Both the position numbers and the translations under genes were made by a program. This document shows, piece after piece, positions 13,251 to 26,590 of a DNA stretch of 64,000 nucleotides. Origin of the DNA: Hyaloscypha bicolor E (taxonomy: Eukaryota > Ascomycota > Leotiomycetes > Helotiales > Hyaloscyphaceae); NCBI RefSeq assembly GCF_002865645.1, contig NW_020194518.1:248001-312000 (forward strand), given 5' to 3'. A model generated the notes under the pieces. It ran no database searches. It saw nothing but the letters and a program-made list of their open reading frames with translations, and was not told where the DNA came from. Numbering within the stretch: the stretch's first letter is position 1; every line of letters starts with the position of its first letter.

Positions 13251-14650
13251 AAGAAGTAGGAAAAGTTTATAAGAATATTAGCTTACTTATTCTAATTAAA
13301 ACTATTAAGTATAAAGCCTGGCAAGAGAAGAATTTCCTATATCCTAAAGCTTTAGTACTAGTAGTAATAAAAATACTATTAGAATACCTAGATTATAAAG
13401 TTCTTGAGAAATATAATAGATCTTACTGAAATTTATAGTTCTTGGTTATAAAGAAAGTTACTAGGATTTATAGACTAATTAATACTACTATAAAGATAAA
13501 TTTAGTAACTTTATAAGATACTAACCTATTCCTGTTTATTAATAAGATCTTGGAGGAATTTACTAGATATACTTATACTTCTCTAATTAATTTCTTTTCT
13601 AGATATAATTAACTTATATTAGATATTTATAATAGAGATTTAATTATATTTATAATATTTCTAGAATTATTAAGAATAATTATATTATCTTAGAAAATTA
13701 CTAATTCTGTTATATAGTTTATATAGGTTATTATAACTATTCTAGAGGATCTATTTCTTAAAATTACTATACTATTTATTAATAATATTGGAATTAAGAA
13801 ACCTTATATAAATTATAATAGGTAGTTTATTTTACCTGAAATTTAGTATTTTATATTTAAATATTTTTAAAACCTAAATATAACCCTAGATAGAATTAAA
13901 TAAACCGGAGCTAATATAAGAGAAAAATTATAGTTCTATTATAATAGTATAGTTATTATTGGCTTTATTTATAAAGTATTTAGAAGAAGCTTTTTAAGTT
14001 TAGGAATTACTAAGATCTTGAAATAGAAATATTATAATAGTATAACTAAAGATAAGGTATTTATTAGAATTATTATTTATTATTATATTTGGATTAAAGA
14101 CTTTATAATTATTACTAAACCCATTTACTACTTAATAAGGAAAGATGTAATATAGAACTAGGATAATAAATAAAAGCAAGCTATATGAATTCTTTAAGAA
14201 AAGCTTATTATAGCTCTAATACTTTATAAGTTATATTATAATTTATTAGAAGGTTAGGGAATAATTATATTAGTAGTAAATACTAGCCTAGATAAATAAG
14301 GCGGAATTCTTGGTTAATATAATAATAAAGAAAAAAAGAGAATTATATAATATAAGTCTGGAATCTGGAATAATACTAAACGAAAATATAATATTACTAA
14401 AAGAGAATACTAAAGGCTAGTAAAGTATCTATAGAAAGTATAATTCTGGCTATATAGAGTTTACTTTATTCTTAAATTAGATACTAATATACTTGTTATA
14501 TAGCTAAGTAAAGTAGCTATAGATCTTCCTAAAGCTCTAGTTACTTACTAGCTAATATAAATTCAGTTATTTGACTTTAAAGTCAAGTATATTAAGGGAA
14601 CTAAATATATTATTACTAATAGATTATTAAGATATTAATAATAAGAAGGT
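13250..14650 (+). pseudogene. gypsy reverse transcriptase and RNase H, decayed
   Basis: Through stops the RT reads FLVIKKVTRIYRLINTT at about 13,440-13,490, then SLINFFSRYN and LFINNIGIKKP, where the FxDD box is expected. RNase H follows at about 14,265-14,640: NTSLDK.GGILG, then YKSGIWNNTKRKYNITKRE and LILKLDTNILV. It finishes QLFDFKVKYIKGTKYIITNR. This is the fungal Ty3 subgroup with long polyproteins, whose RT and RNase H motifs are distinct from those of the chromovirus at the left edge of the window. Confidence 0.8.
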
Positions 14651-14908
14651 AATATTAAAGAAAATAAGAATATTAATAAATAGTTAGTAATAGAGCTTAA
14701 TACTATTGAAATAGTATTTATTAGGCGGAAAATTCGGATAAAGAAAGCGGTTCTAGTTTAGTTATATAATATTATTTTAAGAAATTAGACTCCTAAGATC
14801 TTTACTAGATATTTGGATAATAATATTTTATTATTAGAGATTAATAATTAAAGCCTTATTATATCTGGAAGCAAATTAGTAATATTAAAAAATAATAAAA
14901 TCCGGAAG

Positions 14909-14942
14909 TTATATAGTAAAGGCTATAGTCTTTTATATATAA
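14909..14942. repeat. 34-bp near-palindrome inside gypsy pol
   Basis: A palindrome with half-site TTATATAGTAAAGGC and its inverse. The same unit occurs in both gypsy LTRs (8,407; 8,451; 21,253) and in the copia 3' region (48,963). Perfect pairing is broken at only a few positions. Confidence 0.8.
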
Positions 14943-15199
14943 CTACTAGTAAAATAGTAAATAATAATACTAACTTATATATTTTACTTAATAACCTAAT
15001 TATTTTACTAGATTCTTTAAATAATAGCTATTTCGAATAATACTAGAATATTATATAATACTTTATAATATTCTTTAAACTAGAAGAAATATCTAGAGCC
15101 GAGTTTTAAAAGTTAAATAAAAAAGCTTTAAATTATAATATAAGAGATTAATTATTTTAGAGAGTTATATCTAAAGTATATTTACCTTAACTTATTATT

Positions 15200-16560
15200 A
15201 ATAATTAAAAGTAAAGGGAAATTATTATTAAAGAACTATATAATAAGATTAGATATACCGGAAGAGAAAATACCTTTTATTTAGTAGCTAGCTACTATTA
15301 CTAGGAAAATTACTATAATTATATATAGAAATATATTAATACTTATAAGGTCTATTAGTATAAGAGTAAAAGAAGATAAGAAGAAGCTCTATATCTAATA
15401 AAAGCTATACTTCTTTTCTATTACCTTAGGATTAATATAATTAAATTACTAGACTATAAAAGATATAACTTATTAGTTATTACTAGAGACAACTTCTTAG
15501 AATAGGTTAAAGCTAGACCTTTAAAGAACTCAACTAGTAAAAAGGTTACTAAGTTTATTTGGGAAGAAATTATTTATAGATATAATTTATTTAGGTAACT
15601 TAAGGTAAATAGTAGATCGGAATTTAAAGAAATAATAATTCAGGAACTTAATAAGCTAGAAATTAATAGAATTATTATTTCGGCCTATAATTCTAAAGGA
15701 AATAGTATAATTAAAAGAGGATATTAACCGATTATTTAAATACTTATAGTATTTATAATAAGTAGAAAGAAGCCTTAGATAGATTTATTATTATATATTT
15801 TATTTACTAACCAAGTTACTATATATAAACTAACTGGATTTATTTTCTTTTATATAGTCTATAATAAAGAAGTAGTACTATTTATAGAAATATACTTTCT
15901 AATCTAGAGAATACTTGAATGAGATAAAGTTTATAATAGAGAAATACTTCTAGAGATATATATAAAGCAAATATAAATAAGAGATAAAGATATTAAAGAA
16001 GCTAGAATAAAAAAGAATAGAAAATACTAAGAGAGAAAGAAGTAATTTAATACTACTTACTAGATTTATTTAAAGCCTATTTCCGAAAAGGATCTAGTTC
16101 TTATATATAATATTAAATTAATAAATTAAGACAAGTTAAAGAATATAAAGCTATTATATTACTAGCTTGGCCTATATAAAGTAAAGTATACAAATTAACT
16201 AAAAGAATATTATATACTAGAAGAACTTAATAGTATTATATTTTAAAGAATATATACTAGAAATTAACTCAAGTAGTTTATTAAAAGAGATAAATTCTGG
16301 TATTTCTCTAAAAACAAAATTAATAATAAGTATATATCTATAAATAAATATTTTAAAATAGATATAAAACTAGAAAGAGAAGTAGTTATAGAATACTATA
16401 AGTAAAATAGTACTTAGGAAATTAAGAAAGCTACTAGTATTATTATATATATTCTAGAATTACTAGAATTAGAGAAAGTAAAATATATTTTCTTTATAGA
16501 GAATTAGAAAAAAGTATTTAATAATAGAAGCTTTTCTTAATTTAAAATAAAGCTTATTAT
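15200..16560 (+). pseudogene. gypsy integrase, decayed
   Basis: It starts with the Zn-finger-type segment GRENTFYLVASYYY at about 15,260, followed by a catalytic core with LLVITRDNFLE (first Asp region), an RSEF segment (second) and VISAYNSKGNSIIKRG-like sequence (Glu region, about 15,660-15,720). A 34-bp palindrome interrupts the spacer between RNase H and integrase at 14,909-14,942. No chromodomain was recognised downstream. Confidence 0.75.
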
Positions 16561-18440
16561 TTTTAATTCTTTATATACTTTTTGTTTTTTCTTCTAACTA
16601 ATATTTATAACCTTTAGAAAATATTATTATTAGACTATTATTCTAGAAATTAGACGAGCTTTATTATTACTTATTTCTTATTATTATCTAATTACTATTA
16701 CTAGATAATATTCTTAATATATAAAATTCTATTATTAGATCTTGGGAATTAAATATAAAGGATTTCTTTTAGTATAAAAATAAATAGGAAATTGAGAGGT
16801 TATTTTATAAATTCTAGACTTTAAACTATAGTAATAAATAGTAACTATATTTGGAATTAGAGAAAAAAGAAAAAAAGAAAGGAAATCTATTATATATATC
16901 TTACTAAATTAGAAATCTTTTAAAGACTTTACTTGCCTTTTTAACTAGCTATTCTTATGGCTTATACTAGTCTAAAGCTTGACTATAATAACTATAGATC
17001 TCGATTTTAACTTGAACTACTATTATAAGTTTCCTTATAATACCTAAATAAACTTTCTAATTAGGAGTTATATATAGACGGAATAGCTAAACTAGAAGCC
17101 TTATAAGAGAAAAGAGAAACCTTATTAAACCTAATAATTATTTCTGAAAGTATTTAATAATATATAATTCTGGAAATTTATTAGATATTAGATAAACTAG
17201 ATCTGCCTATTTAAAGCTTATCTTATATTAGAAAACCTATTTCCTCTTTAATATAACTATAGCTATTCTTAAAACTTATACTAAGGCTTAGTTAATATAT
17301 TATATATTCTTATTTCTATATAAAGAGAACTTCTTTTATATGAAACCTATTTCCTAATTAAAATATTATTTTATTACCGGGAACTAATTACTTTTTTAAA
17401 AAGCTAGTATAATTTACTAATTCTTACTATTAATCTATTTCTTATTATTAAATATTATCTAAATAATTCCTATATTTTTAATACTAATTCGGAATACCTA
17501 ATCTTTTTATATTTTATATTAATTTTAATATTAACTATTTCAAACTTAATAATAATACTATAAACCCTATTTATATTATCTTATAGTTCTTTTTTCTATA
17601 TATTTTAATATCTTTAGTATTATCTTTATTAATATAAATATTATTTTAAAGTCCTAAATAACTAAATAGTTTTATATTATTTAAAGTTAACTCTAATAAG
17701 TACTAAATAAATATAATTAGTTTTTAGAAAAGATATAGATTAGTTTTAGAAGAAATAATACCTTATTCTAAGTTATTTCTTAATCCTATTATTCTAATTT
17801 CTTTTCTATTAATATTTACTTTATATTTTTCCTAATATTTTTAGTTTATTTATATATCTTACTTTTTATATATTTCCTATATTATTTCCCTTCTTTTATA
17901 TTATTTTTTGAATTAATAGAAATGTCTCTAAATAAATAAAGAATCGGAATATACCTATATTATAAATTTTTTTATATTTTTTTTTATATTCTAATACTTT
18001 AGATATTATTATTATATTTATATTTATATTTCTATTATATTACTTTCTTATTTCCCTATTATTACTATTTAGTTTAATTTACCTTAATTATTTCCTTAAT
18101 TATATTTTTTTAGGTATATATATTTATATTCTTTTCTATAATAGAAGCCTAACTTTATATTTTATCTTCTATAATTATTACTAATTCGTAATTATATTAC
18201 CTTAAATATATCTAATTATTATATCTATTTTCCCTATTATATATATTATTATTTTAGCTTTATTTTCTTATTAGAAAGAAAAAAAAACTCGAATATATAT
18301 AATATATTTGTATAATCTAAGACTATTTTAATTTATTCTTTATTTTAGAATATATTTAAAAGAAATTCTTATAATCTCGAAAACCTTTAATTTTATAACT
18401 TATAATTATTATACTAATAATACTTTTATAATCTATTAAG
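16561..18440. other. AT-rich interval after gypsy integrase, nothing recognised
   Basis: It lies between the integrase and the extra ORF relic of the same element. The plus strand becomes pyrimidine-rich from about 17,500 to 18,300, unlike the flanking purine-rich coding relics, suggesting non-coding sequence or a small minus-strand relic. No motif could be identified on either strand. Confidence 0.4.
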
Positions 18441-18450
18441 AATAATAAAA

Positions 18451-21110
18451 TGGCTAAAGAATAGATTTCTTAAGTTAGTAAAATATAATAGTTAGTTCTT
18501 ATAAGCCGTAATATTATTAAAAGCCTATAGATTAATAGTATTAAAGTTTAGAGTATTAAAGAAGCTTAAATAATTATAAAAGGCCTACTAATACTAGAAA
18601 AGATAATTATAATTACTGAATTTAATACGAATATCTTAGATAAGCTAAGTAGTATATATAATAAGCTCTTGAAATAGAAAACCTTTATTAGAAACGGAAC
18701 TAGATTAGGATTAATTAAAGAAGAGCTAAAGAACTATTAAGCTAATAATAGGGAATTTGAAAATATTATTAAAGGTATTTCTAAAAGCAAATAAAAGAAA
18801 CTTAATAAGATTAAAACTATAGTAAATAGTTTTAATATTAAGAATTAGAATAGAATTATATTATATAATAAAGCTTTTGGCTAATATATTAATAATATCT
18901 ATAATAATCTTAGTAAGAATATTTATAAGAAATTATACTCTCTTTTTAAGATAAAAGCTTTAGTATATAAAGCTATTTAGTTAATTAATAAAGCTACTTT
19001 GGAATATATTAAGAATAAGAAGTATTGAAATACTAATATATTTACTAAATTAGATATTACTAAAGTACTTAAATATACTAAAGCTATTTTGGAATATAAA
19101 GAATTAAAGTTTAAGCTATTATTAGCTAATAATTTTAAAGCTAGATAGTATATCTTTAATACTTCCGGAATTCTAATTAAGGGAGTTTATAGTAATAAGC
19201 CTTTTCTTGCTTTCCGAGATAAGCCTAAAAAATAGGCTCCTATTATGATTTCAGCTTTAATTTAACTAGATCTAGCTAAGAAAAATAAAGCTAATTTGGT
19301 AGAGCCTAGTAAGAAGACTATTAGTAAAGCTAGTAGAACTAGTATAACTAGATAAGAAGAACCTAGTAAGAATAGAAAATAAGCTAAGCCTAAAACTCCT
19401 AATAGATAGTAGAGATCTGAGTACTAGACTAAGTATAAGGTTAGTAAACTAGAGAAAAGCAAGAAGGAATCCTTTATTTTAAAAAAAAAGATATTATTTA
19501 AGAAGATTCCCTTAATTATACCTAGAACTAAGAAGTAAAAGACTAGAAATATTGAGTCTAGAGAACTTAATAAAGATATTTAGTATACCTATAAGATATT
19601 AGCTAAATAGAAATTAATACTTACTTAATAAGATAAGTATACTTTTAAGGAGGTATATAGCAGTATTATAGGACCTATCTTTAAGCGAGAATATTATAGG
19701 GTTAATAATAAATTCCTTAAAGCTCCCTATATAATATATACTTAGTAACTTACTAATATTCTCTCTATTAATATACGAGAAATCAAAGATATTCTAAAGG
19801 TAATTACTAAGATCTATAAAGTTACTAAAAATAAGAAGTATGTTTTTATTACTTAAGTAAATAAGGAAATATAAGATTTCTTTTTTAAAAACTAGGAAAT
19901 TGAAAAGTATAGATATAAGTACTATATTTCTAATTAATTCTACCCTAATTTATAGCTCTAATTTAATACTATAGTCCCTATTCCTGAGTCTAGTATTACT
20001 AATCTAGATACTAATAGCTATATTTATAAGAAGAATTACCTAAAGTAAATTATAAAGCTTAGTATTTGAGAGCTCTTAATAGAAGAAATAGAGATATTAT
20101 AATTCTATTTCTGAAAAAATAATATATTAATATATAAAGATCTTAATAATAGCTACTTTATTTTAGCCTTTTAACTTTTAATAGCAGATCTATTAATATA
20201 GCTCGGATTTTATAAGGTATTAAGTAAATATTCTATCTATCTAGTTACTTACTCTTAGCTAGCCTAATACTTTATTCCTGGAAATATTAATTATAATTAA
20301 TATAAAGATAATACTAAAGATCTGGCTATTACTAAAGCTTTAAGTAGCGAATTTTACCTTAGTAAAAAATATTGGAATATTAGTTATATTTTCCTTATAA
20401 ACTATAAGAAGGCTATTACTTTTAATAAAAAGTTCTTTAAAAATATTAATTACTTTTCTATTTCTAATAAATTTAAGCCGGAAGTAGCTAAGGAAATAGG
20501 CGAGTATTTACTAAAAATAGTAAGAGAAAAGACTCCGAATATAGTCTATTTAACTAGATAAATAAATGCCTTTAGCTAGGTAATTTATAAGTCTGGAATT
20601 ATAGGAAAGTATTAATTCTCGGATAATATATAAGTTAAAGAATAGCTTAATAATAATTTGTTATTTAATAGGCCTTTTATTATAGTTCCTATAAATCTAG
20701 TTACTATTAAGGATAAAATATACGAAAATGAAGTTTCTTATAAGGTTATTAAAGCCTCTTATCTAAAGCTTTCCCCTTTTATTAAAAGTTAATTTAAGGA
20801 TACTATAGATAATATGAAATTTAAAGAAGTTATTTATTTAGAGTATATTAGTATAATTTATAATATGATTTACTATAATAAGCCTCTTTAATACCCTATA
20901 GTAAAGGCAGAAATTAAGTAATAGTTAAAGGCAAATACTAATTAATATAAAGAACTATATCGGATTTGGTATAAGAATATAGCTAAGCGGGTTTGGATTA
21001 CTTTTAAGTAAGTTCGGAAGTATGAAATGAGACTATTTAAGAATAATAAGTCTTATTTTAGGTATATAAAGAAGAAATTAAATTAACTAATAAAGAAGAA
21101 TCCTAAATAT
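18451..21110 (+). pseudogene. Decayed extra ORF 3' of gypsy pol, unknown product
   Basis: It begins with an ATG at 18,451 and has strong purine bias to about 21,110, just upstream of the polypurine tract and 3' LTR. Reading through stops gives long uninterrupted blocks such as KPEVAKEIGEYLLKIVREKT (about 20,480-20,540) and a Lys/Ser/Pro-rich middle (about 19,290-19,560). That layout suggests one protein of up to about 880 residues with two globular parts and a basic linker. I do not recognise it: it is not RT, integrase, chromodomain or an obvious envelope, and no transmembrane segment stands out. Confidence 0.5.
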
Positions 21111-21191
21111 TTTATTATTTCGGATTCTGAATAGGATTTTTTTATTATTTTTAGTACTTAAGAAATAAGTACGAATAAATAGGGGATTGGA

Positions 21192-21494
21192 TATAGTATA
21201 ATAGGCTATACTTATTAAAAATCGCATTATTTTAGCGGTTTTGAGGTTTAGATTATATAGTAAAGGCCATAGCCTTTTATATATAACTTGCGGAAATCAT
21301 ATAAGAAAGCTAGTTTTTCTATAAACTTAGAAAATAATTCTTTATAAGTATTTAATTAATTAAGCTTTTATATACTATATACTATTTATACTTTACTATT
21401 TATGCTTTTGATTTATTATTTTACTATTAAGTCACGTTTTATACTCTAGTATACTTTATATAGGTTTTTGTTTTATTATAGTTTCCCTTTTATA
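21192..21494 (+). repeat. 3' LTR of the 13.1-kb gypsy element
   Basis: 303 bp, matching the 5' LTR but without its internal duplication. The polypurine tract lies immediately upstream, and the 34-bp palindrome occurs at 21,253-21,286. It ends TTTTATA before the target duplication ATAT and the resumed copia sequence. Confidence 0.85.
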
Positions 21495-24400
21495 ATATCC
21501 GAATTTAAAAAAAGTTTATAGATATTAGTAATACTAGAACTATTTCGGGTATTTAGAATATTTATAATCTAATATCTAGCTTAAAGCTCCTGAATTTCTA
21601 CTATTACTTTCTTAAATACTACTAATTACTATAATATAGTTAGTAATAGGATATTATATTTAGTTATTCGGAATAAAGTACTATAAATTAAAAGAATTAG
21701 AATAATATTATTAGGTCTAGTAGAATTATTAATAGCTTTAAAGGCTATTTGGAATATAATATTCTTATTAATTCTATTAATTTCAGCTATAATAATAAAA
21801 TAAATATATTAAATCAGGCTATAATAGTATTCTATAATTCTAACGAAATTATAAGCTTTTATAAAAACGATTTTAACCTTAGTTCCTATAGTATTTATAA
21901 GCTAAGTAAACTCTTTACTAATAAACTGCTTTCCGGTATCTGCTATAATCTAATTAGAAGGGCCTAAATAGGTATTAATTTAATACTATTTTAGAGTATT
22001 TCAAATATATAATATACTAATATTTTAAAGCTATTAGCCGGCTTAATATCTAGTATCTTTATTAATAATATAGAATATAAACTTACTAAGAATATAGAAA
22101 ATATTAATAATAATAGAATAATTAAAGCTAATATTATCTCTTAGATTAAACTTAAATTATTCTAGTAATTATCCGAATTTCTAGTATTACTTATAGTATT
22201 TTATAAAGTATTTAAAGGCTTTTATATTAATATTATAGCCTATTTATTCTAGTATATTTATTCTAGTATATTTCGGAGCTTATTAGTAAATAAATAACTA
22301 AAATAGTAATATAAATATTATAATTTGATTTCTATAAAAAAAACAAGAGTTATAAGTAAAGAATTCGGAAATAAAGCTTTATAAAATAATATTCTAAAAC
22401 AAGAAAAAGTATCTAAAACATTATATTATAAATATAAAGTATTTAATAGAAATAATAAAATAATTAGTAAGATTATTAAAGTAGATTCCTAGCTTATTTA
22501 TATTAGCTAAGCTAAATAAAAATAGAATCTTTATAAATATAATATAGAATTATATTTACCTAATTAGTATTTTTATTATTATAGATCTAATAAAAGATAT
22601 AGATCTAATACTAAACTAAATATTAACTTAATCTTTAGTAGTTTTATTAAATTTAATACTATTATTAATTTATTATAAAGCTTGGAATTAGTTAAAACTA
22701 GTAATTAAAAATCTAGAAGTTCTAGTATTAATTATAATTTTATAAAAGTAATTAATATTATATTTTAATATATTATTAATTATAAATATCTGGGTATTCT
22801 CTATTTATTTAGTAAGCTCTAGGATATAGTTTTTGCCTATTATCTAATATATAAAAGAAAGAGAAATAAGGTTATTTATAAGAGTATTAGTTATAGAAAT
22901 AGTAGAAATAAAGGCTATAAGAGTAGCTAGAAAGCTCTTAATAGAAATAAAATAGAAATTAGAATAATATTTCTTTTCTTTATTTATTTCTACTAGTAAG
23001 GCTTTAAAAGTATTACTTACTAGTTTATTCTTATTATTCTTATTATTTTCTTCTTTTTTAAATTCGGTAATATACTATATATAAGTATTACTAAAGCATT
23101 TATTAAAGTTACAAGTATTTCGAGATCTAAATTAGTAAATATTTCTATTCTTAAATTAAGCTTTTTTAGCCTCTTATTTTTCTAGTATATACTTTTATAA
23201 GTAGTATTCGGGTTTCTTATATATAAAATATAACTTCGAAGTATAATTATTATAATTATAGGACTTGAAATAGTTATTATAGGTTCTAAAGTTATAGCTA
23301 GGTTCGTATTAATAATTTCTAAATAAATAGTAATTTAGAGAATTTTAAAAATAGTATTATTAATTAGTAAAATAGGTTTTAGTAATAATTTATTACTTTT
23401 TCTTATAAATAATAATAGATAATTAGAACTTATTAATAAGCTAGCCGAGATTATTAGAAAAGTTCGAAACTATATATTAGTATACTAGTAAGCCTTAATA
23501 GGAAATAATAATTTTATTATATAGGAATTTAGTATTTTATAAGGCAAGAATAAGGCTATATTATAATTTATATAGGTTATTAATTAGTATTTAAATAAGC
23601 TTAAATATTATCTTTTTAGGGTTCTTTACTATTATAATTACTAAGGTAATAATATTTTATTTATCTAAATTTTAATAATAGAAACCGGGGTTTTTAAAAA
23701 AGCTATAGATATTTATATAAGCCTTTTTATATATATAGCTCGAGAGCTAATTATTATAGAAGTAGTCTTATATTAGTTCTTTTAATATAATAAGAAAAAC
23801 TCTTATTAATACCTTTTCTAAGAGCTTTATATATTAATAAATATTAAGGAAAATAATAAGTTTATAATTAAAACTATTATTAGTTCTATTATATTTCTAT
23901 ATTTTAAAATATATCTTTATTATTTCCCTAATAAGCTTTCTAGTAGAAATAGTAAATACTAATTAATAATAGTTCGGGTTTAATAGTAATACTAGTAATA
24001 GTAAAGATAAAAGTAGTAAATAGCTTTAATTTAGAAAAAATAAATAAATAGCTTAATTTCTTAACTAAAATTATCTAGTTCTTTTATATCTAGTTCTATT
24101 TAGAATAAGATAAACTAATATAATAAATTCCTAAAAAAGATTTGTTCTAATTAAATTATTATTAATAATATTAGCTTTATTCTATATACTTTTTATTTCT
24201 TTTTAGGTAAGATTAATAAAGAATTATATAATAGTAAGATTTCTATAGTTCTATTTAATATAAATATTATTATACCGAAATTAGGCTCGAAGATTTTATA
24301 TAAATATATAATTAATTAGGCCATATATTATAATATTAAAGTTTTTAAAGTTATTCTAGAATAGATCCTATAGATTATTATTATTCTTCTTATATAAGAT

Positions 24401-25189
24401 ATACTAATATATCTTAGTAATTATATATTTCTAAAGTTTAGTCTTTATTATAATTACTAGATTAATATTATTCTTCTATTTCTTAATTAGTTTTTTTCTC
24501 TTATTAGTATCTATACTAAACCGAATTCAGGTTCTCTCTAGTATCTATATATAATTTATAATAGAAGAAGTTTAAAGGTAAGATAGTTTATAATAGGTTT
24601 ATAGAAAGGGTTTAGTAATAAAGGTATCTAGATATCTGGTTTAGATATTAGATATCTAGTTTAAATACCTAGTTAAGATACTAGATATCTGGTTTAGATA
24701 TTAGATATCTAATAAAATATTAAAGTAAATATTTTGCTCTTAAATATTTTATTTATAATAAGAAATTTAGAAAGTAAAATATTATAATTCCGGGAGAATT
24801 TAAAGTTTAAAGAACTTAATTTAATAGTAAAATTGAATTAGTAATTAAAGAGCTTTAAGGATATATATAAGATATATATTCTAGAAAAATAGTTCTATAA
24901 ATACAGGTATTATATAAATAAAAAAAATAGTTTTCAGAAAAATAGTTTTAGGACTAAAAAAAGTTAGTTTTAAAGAATAATAGAAGTTAAATAAATAAAT
25001 AGTTAAATGACTAACTACTTATTAATTAGTAAAAGCTAAATATCTTCTTTATAGGCTACTAAATACTTTTATAAAGTTAATAAGTAGTTCTTTTTTTTAA
25101 TATAGAATAAACTAGATTTGTCTTAGGTTATTAAATACTTTTAGGACTAATCTAAAATCTTCTCTAATCTATATATATAAATTAATTAG
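21495..25189 (-). mobile_element. Minus-strand Ty1/copia element, 5' half (leader, gag, integrase)
   Basis: On the minus strand this is the 5' half of the copia whose 3' half lies at 6,450-8,345. It aligns as reverse complement to 30,488-32,687 plus 44,638-46,213. The integrase relic reads ADTGKQFISKEFT near 21,900-21,960. The gag region ends near 23,075 and the leader lies at about 24,520-25,190. The leader contains a minisatellite of about 20-bp units at 24,624-24,715 (ATATCTGGTTTAGAT). A 72-codon open frame at 21,749-21,967 on the plus strand is only antisense to the integrase. Confidence 0.85.
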
Positions 25190-25502
25190 TATTAGTTTAC
25201 TAGTAATATATAATACTATTATATAAATATATAAATACTAGTTATATTAGTTAGTAAAGTTATTATTATTTAGAAATAAGAATTATAGTATTATAATATT
25301 AATATATAATTTCTAAATCTGCTAAGCCTAAAGAAATCTAGTTTACTAGTCGAGTTACTAATAAAATATAAAATTATATAATTATATCCCGTATCTTATA
25401 TTCTATTACCTATATTTCATTACCTATATTTCATTACCTATATCCCGTATCCCGTATCCCGTAACTATATATATAATTCCTAAAGAAATAGTTATACTAA
25501 TA
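25190..25502 (-). repeat. 5' LTR of the minus-strand copia
   Basis: Reverse complement of the LTRs at 30,132-30,487 and 49,120-49,475. It is about 40 bp shorter, mainly because it carries fewer copies of the internal CCCGTATCCCGTA / TTACCTATATTTCA minisatellite (25,383-25,482). Termini again read TA...TA. Confidence 0.85.
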
Positions 25503-26590
25503 TTAATTATACTTTTAGTATATTATATAAGAACTAAAACCATAAAATTAATAAATTATATATTATAATATTTCAGACAAGTTAGTATTTAAATTTATAT
25601 ATTCTCTATAAATAATATAGTAAATATTTAGATTAGTACTATTAATAAATTTCCGAATTACTAATAGCCTAGTACTAGACCCGAATAATAATATACTAAA
25701 CGGAATACGGAAGTTAGGGATAGTAGAGCTAGTAAAACTAGCTATAGACCTCTGGATCTATAATAGAGAAGAACTAGTATTTAGAAAAGTTATAGTAAAT
25801 ATTAATATAAAAGGTATATTAAGCCTACTAGTAAAGAGTAAGGAGAAATTAGATAATAATAATAAAGTAGAAAAGAATAATATCTTTAAACCCGGTTTAT
25901 TAGTAAGTAACTTATTAGAAGACAAATTGGCCCAGGCTTAGATTAAGCCCCGGATAATCCCGGATTAATAATAATACTAATATATATATAATATATATCC
26001 TGGCTTACGTATTCTTGTTTCTGGCTTTAAGTAGTTAGAGAAGAGAGGAAGAAGCCTTATAATATTTTCGATTCTTGAACAAAATTTTTTTTTTGGGAAT
26101 GGATTTTAAGAGCTCTTAAGGGAATATTAAAGTCTGGTCTTAAGTAATCTGGAAGGATGGAAAGTCAAGGGTAATGAGCCTTTACTTCGTGGAATAGGAA
26201 TTTTATGGAAGTCGCAAGGACTTGGCAAAGGAGTGAATTTTCCTTGTTTGTATCCGGGAACCTCTCGGGAGAGAGTAGTGCACAAAAGGGGGGGGCAGTG
26301 TTAGAGAGTGCCTGGGCATTCTTGGTAGCACGTGTGTATGCGGGTGGTCCGTGCGCAAGCCCTTAAGGCTTCGCACCTCCCATACCTCACTTCCTTCTTC
26401 AAGTTTCAGTTAATTAATATAATTGGATTGCTCCCTAACTAGCTACTTTTGGTAATACCCATTATAATATATATAAATTTATAAATTTATTTATATAAAG
26501 TAATTTAGAAATAATATATAAAAGAGATTAAGAAAATAATAAAGCTTATATTTTAATTTATATTAAAAGAAGTTATTTTATAAATAAAAT
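25503..26590. other. Intergenic stretch, AT-rich then mixed composition
   Basis: Positions 25,503-26,070 are RIP-like. Positions 26,080-26,400 have near-normal composition with a G-run at 26,288-26,297, and 26,400-26,590 is AT-rich again. No frame, LTR or TIR was recognised. The stretch lies between nests A and B. Confidence 0.4.

Larger units (their letters stand above)
8346..21494 (+). mobile_element. 13.1-kb Ty3/gypsy LTR retrotransposon inserted in the copia
   Basis: The element is bounded by direct LTRs (8,346-8,692 and 21,192-21,494). It is flanked by a 4-5 bp duplication, (A)ATAT at 8,341-8,345 and 21,494-21,498. The flanks fuse into continuous copia sequence by comparison with 46,121-46,220. 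LTR ends read TA...TA, as RIP would make from TG...CA. Internal order on the plus strand is gag, protease, RT, RNase H and integrase (to about 16.5 kb). About 4.6 kb of further sequence follows, including a long decayed ORF of unknown function. A polypurine tract (AAATAGGGGATTGGA) precedes the 3' LTR. The coding region is heavily RIP-mutated. Confidence 0.88.

Noticed and set aside
18451..21110. Envelope gene making the gypsy element an errantivirus-like retrovirus
   Set aside because: No signal peptide, hydrophobic anchor or cleavage motif is visible in the relic; function is left open.
21749..21967. 72-codon plus-strand open frame
   Set aside because: It is antisense to the decayed copia integrase on the minus strand; the matching sense sequence is seen at 45,745-45,960.
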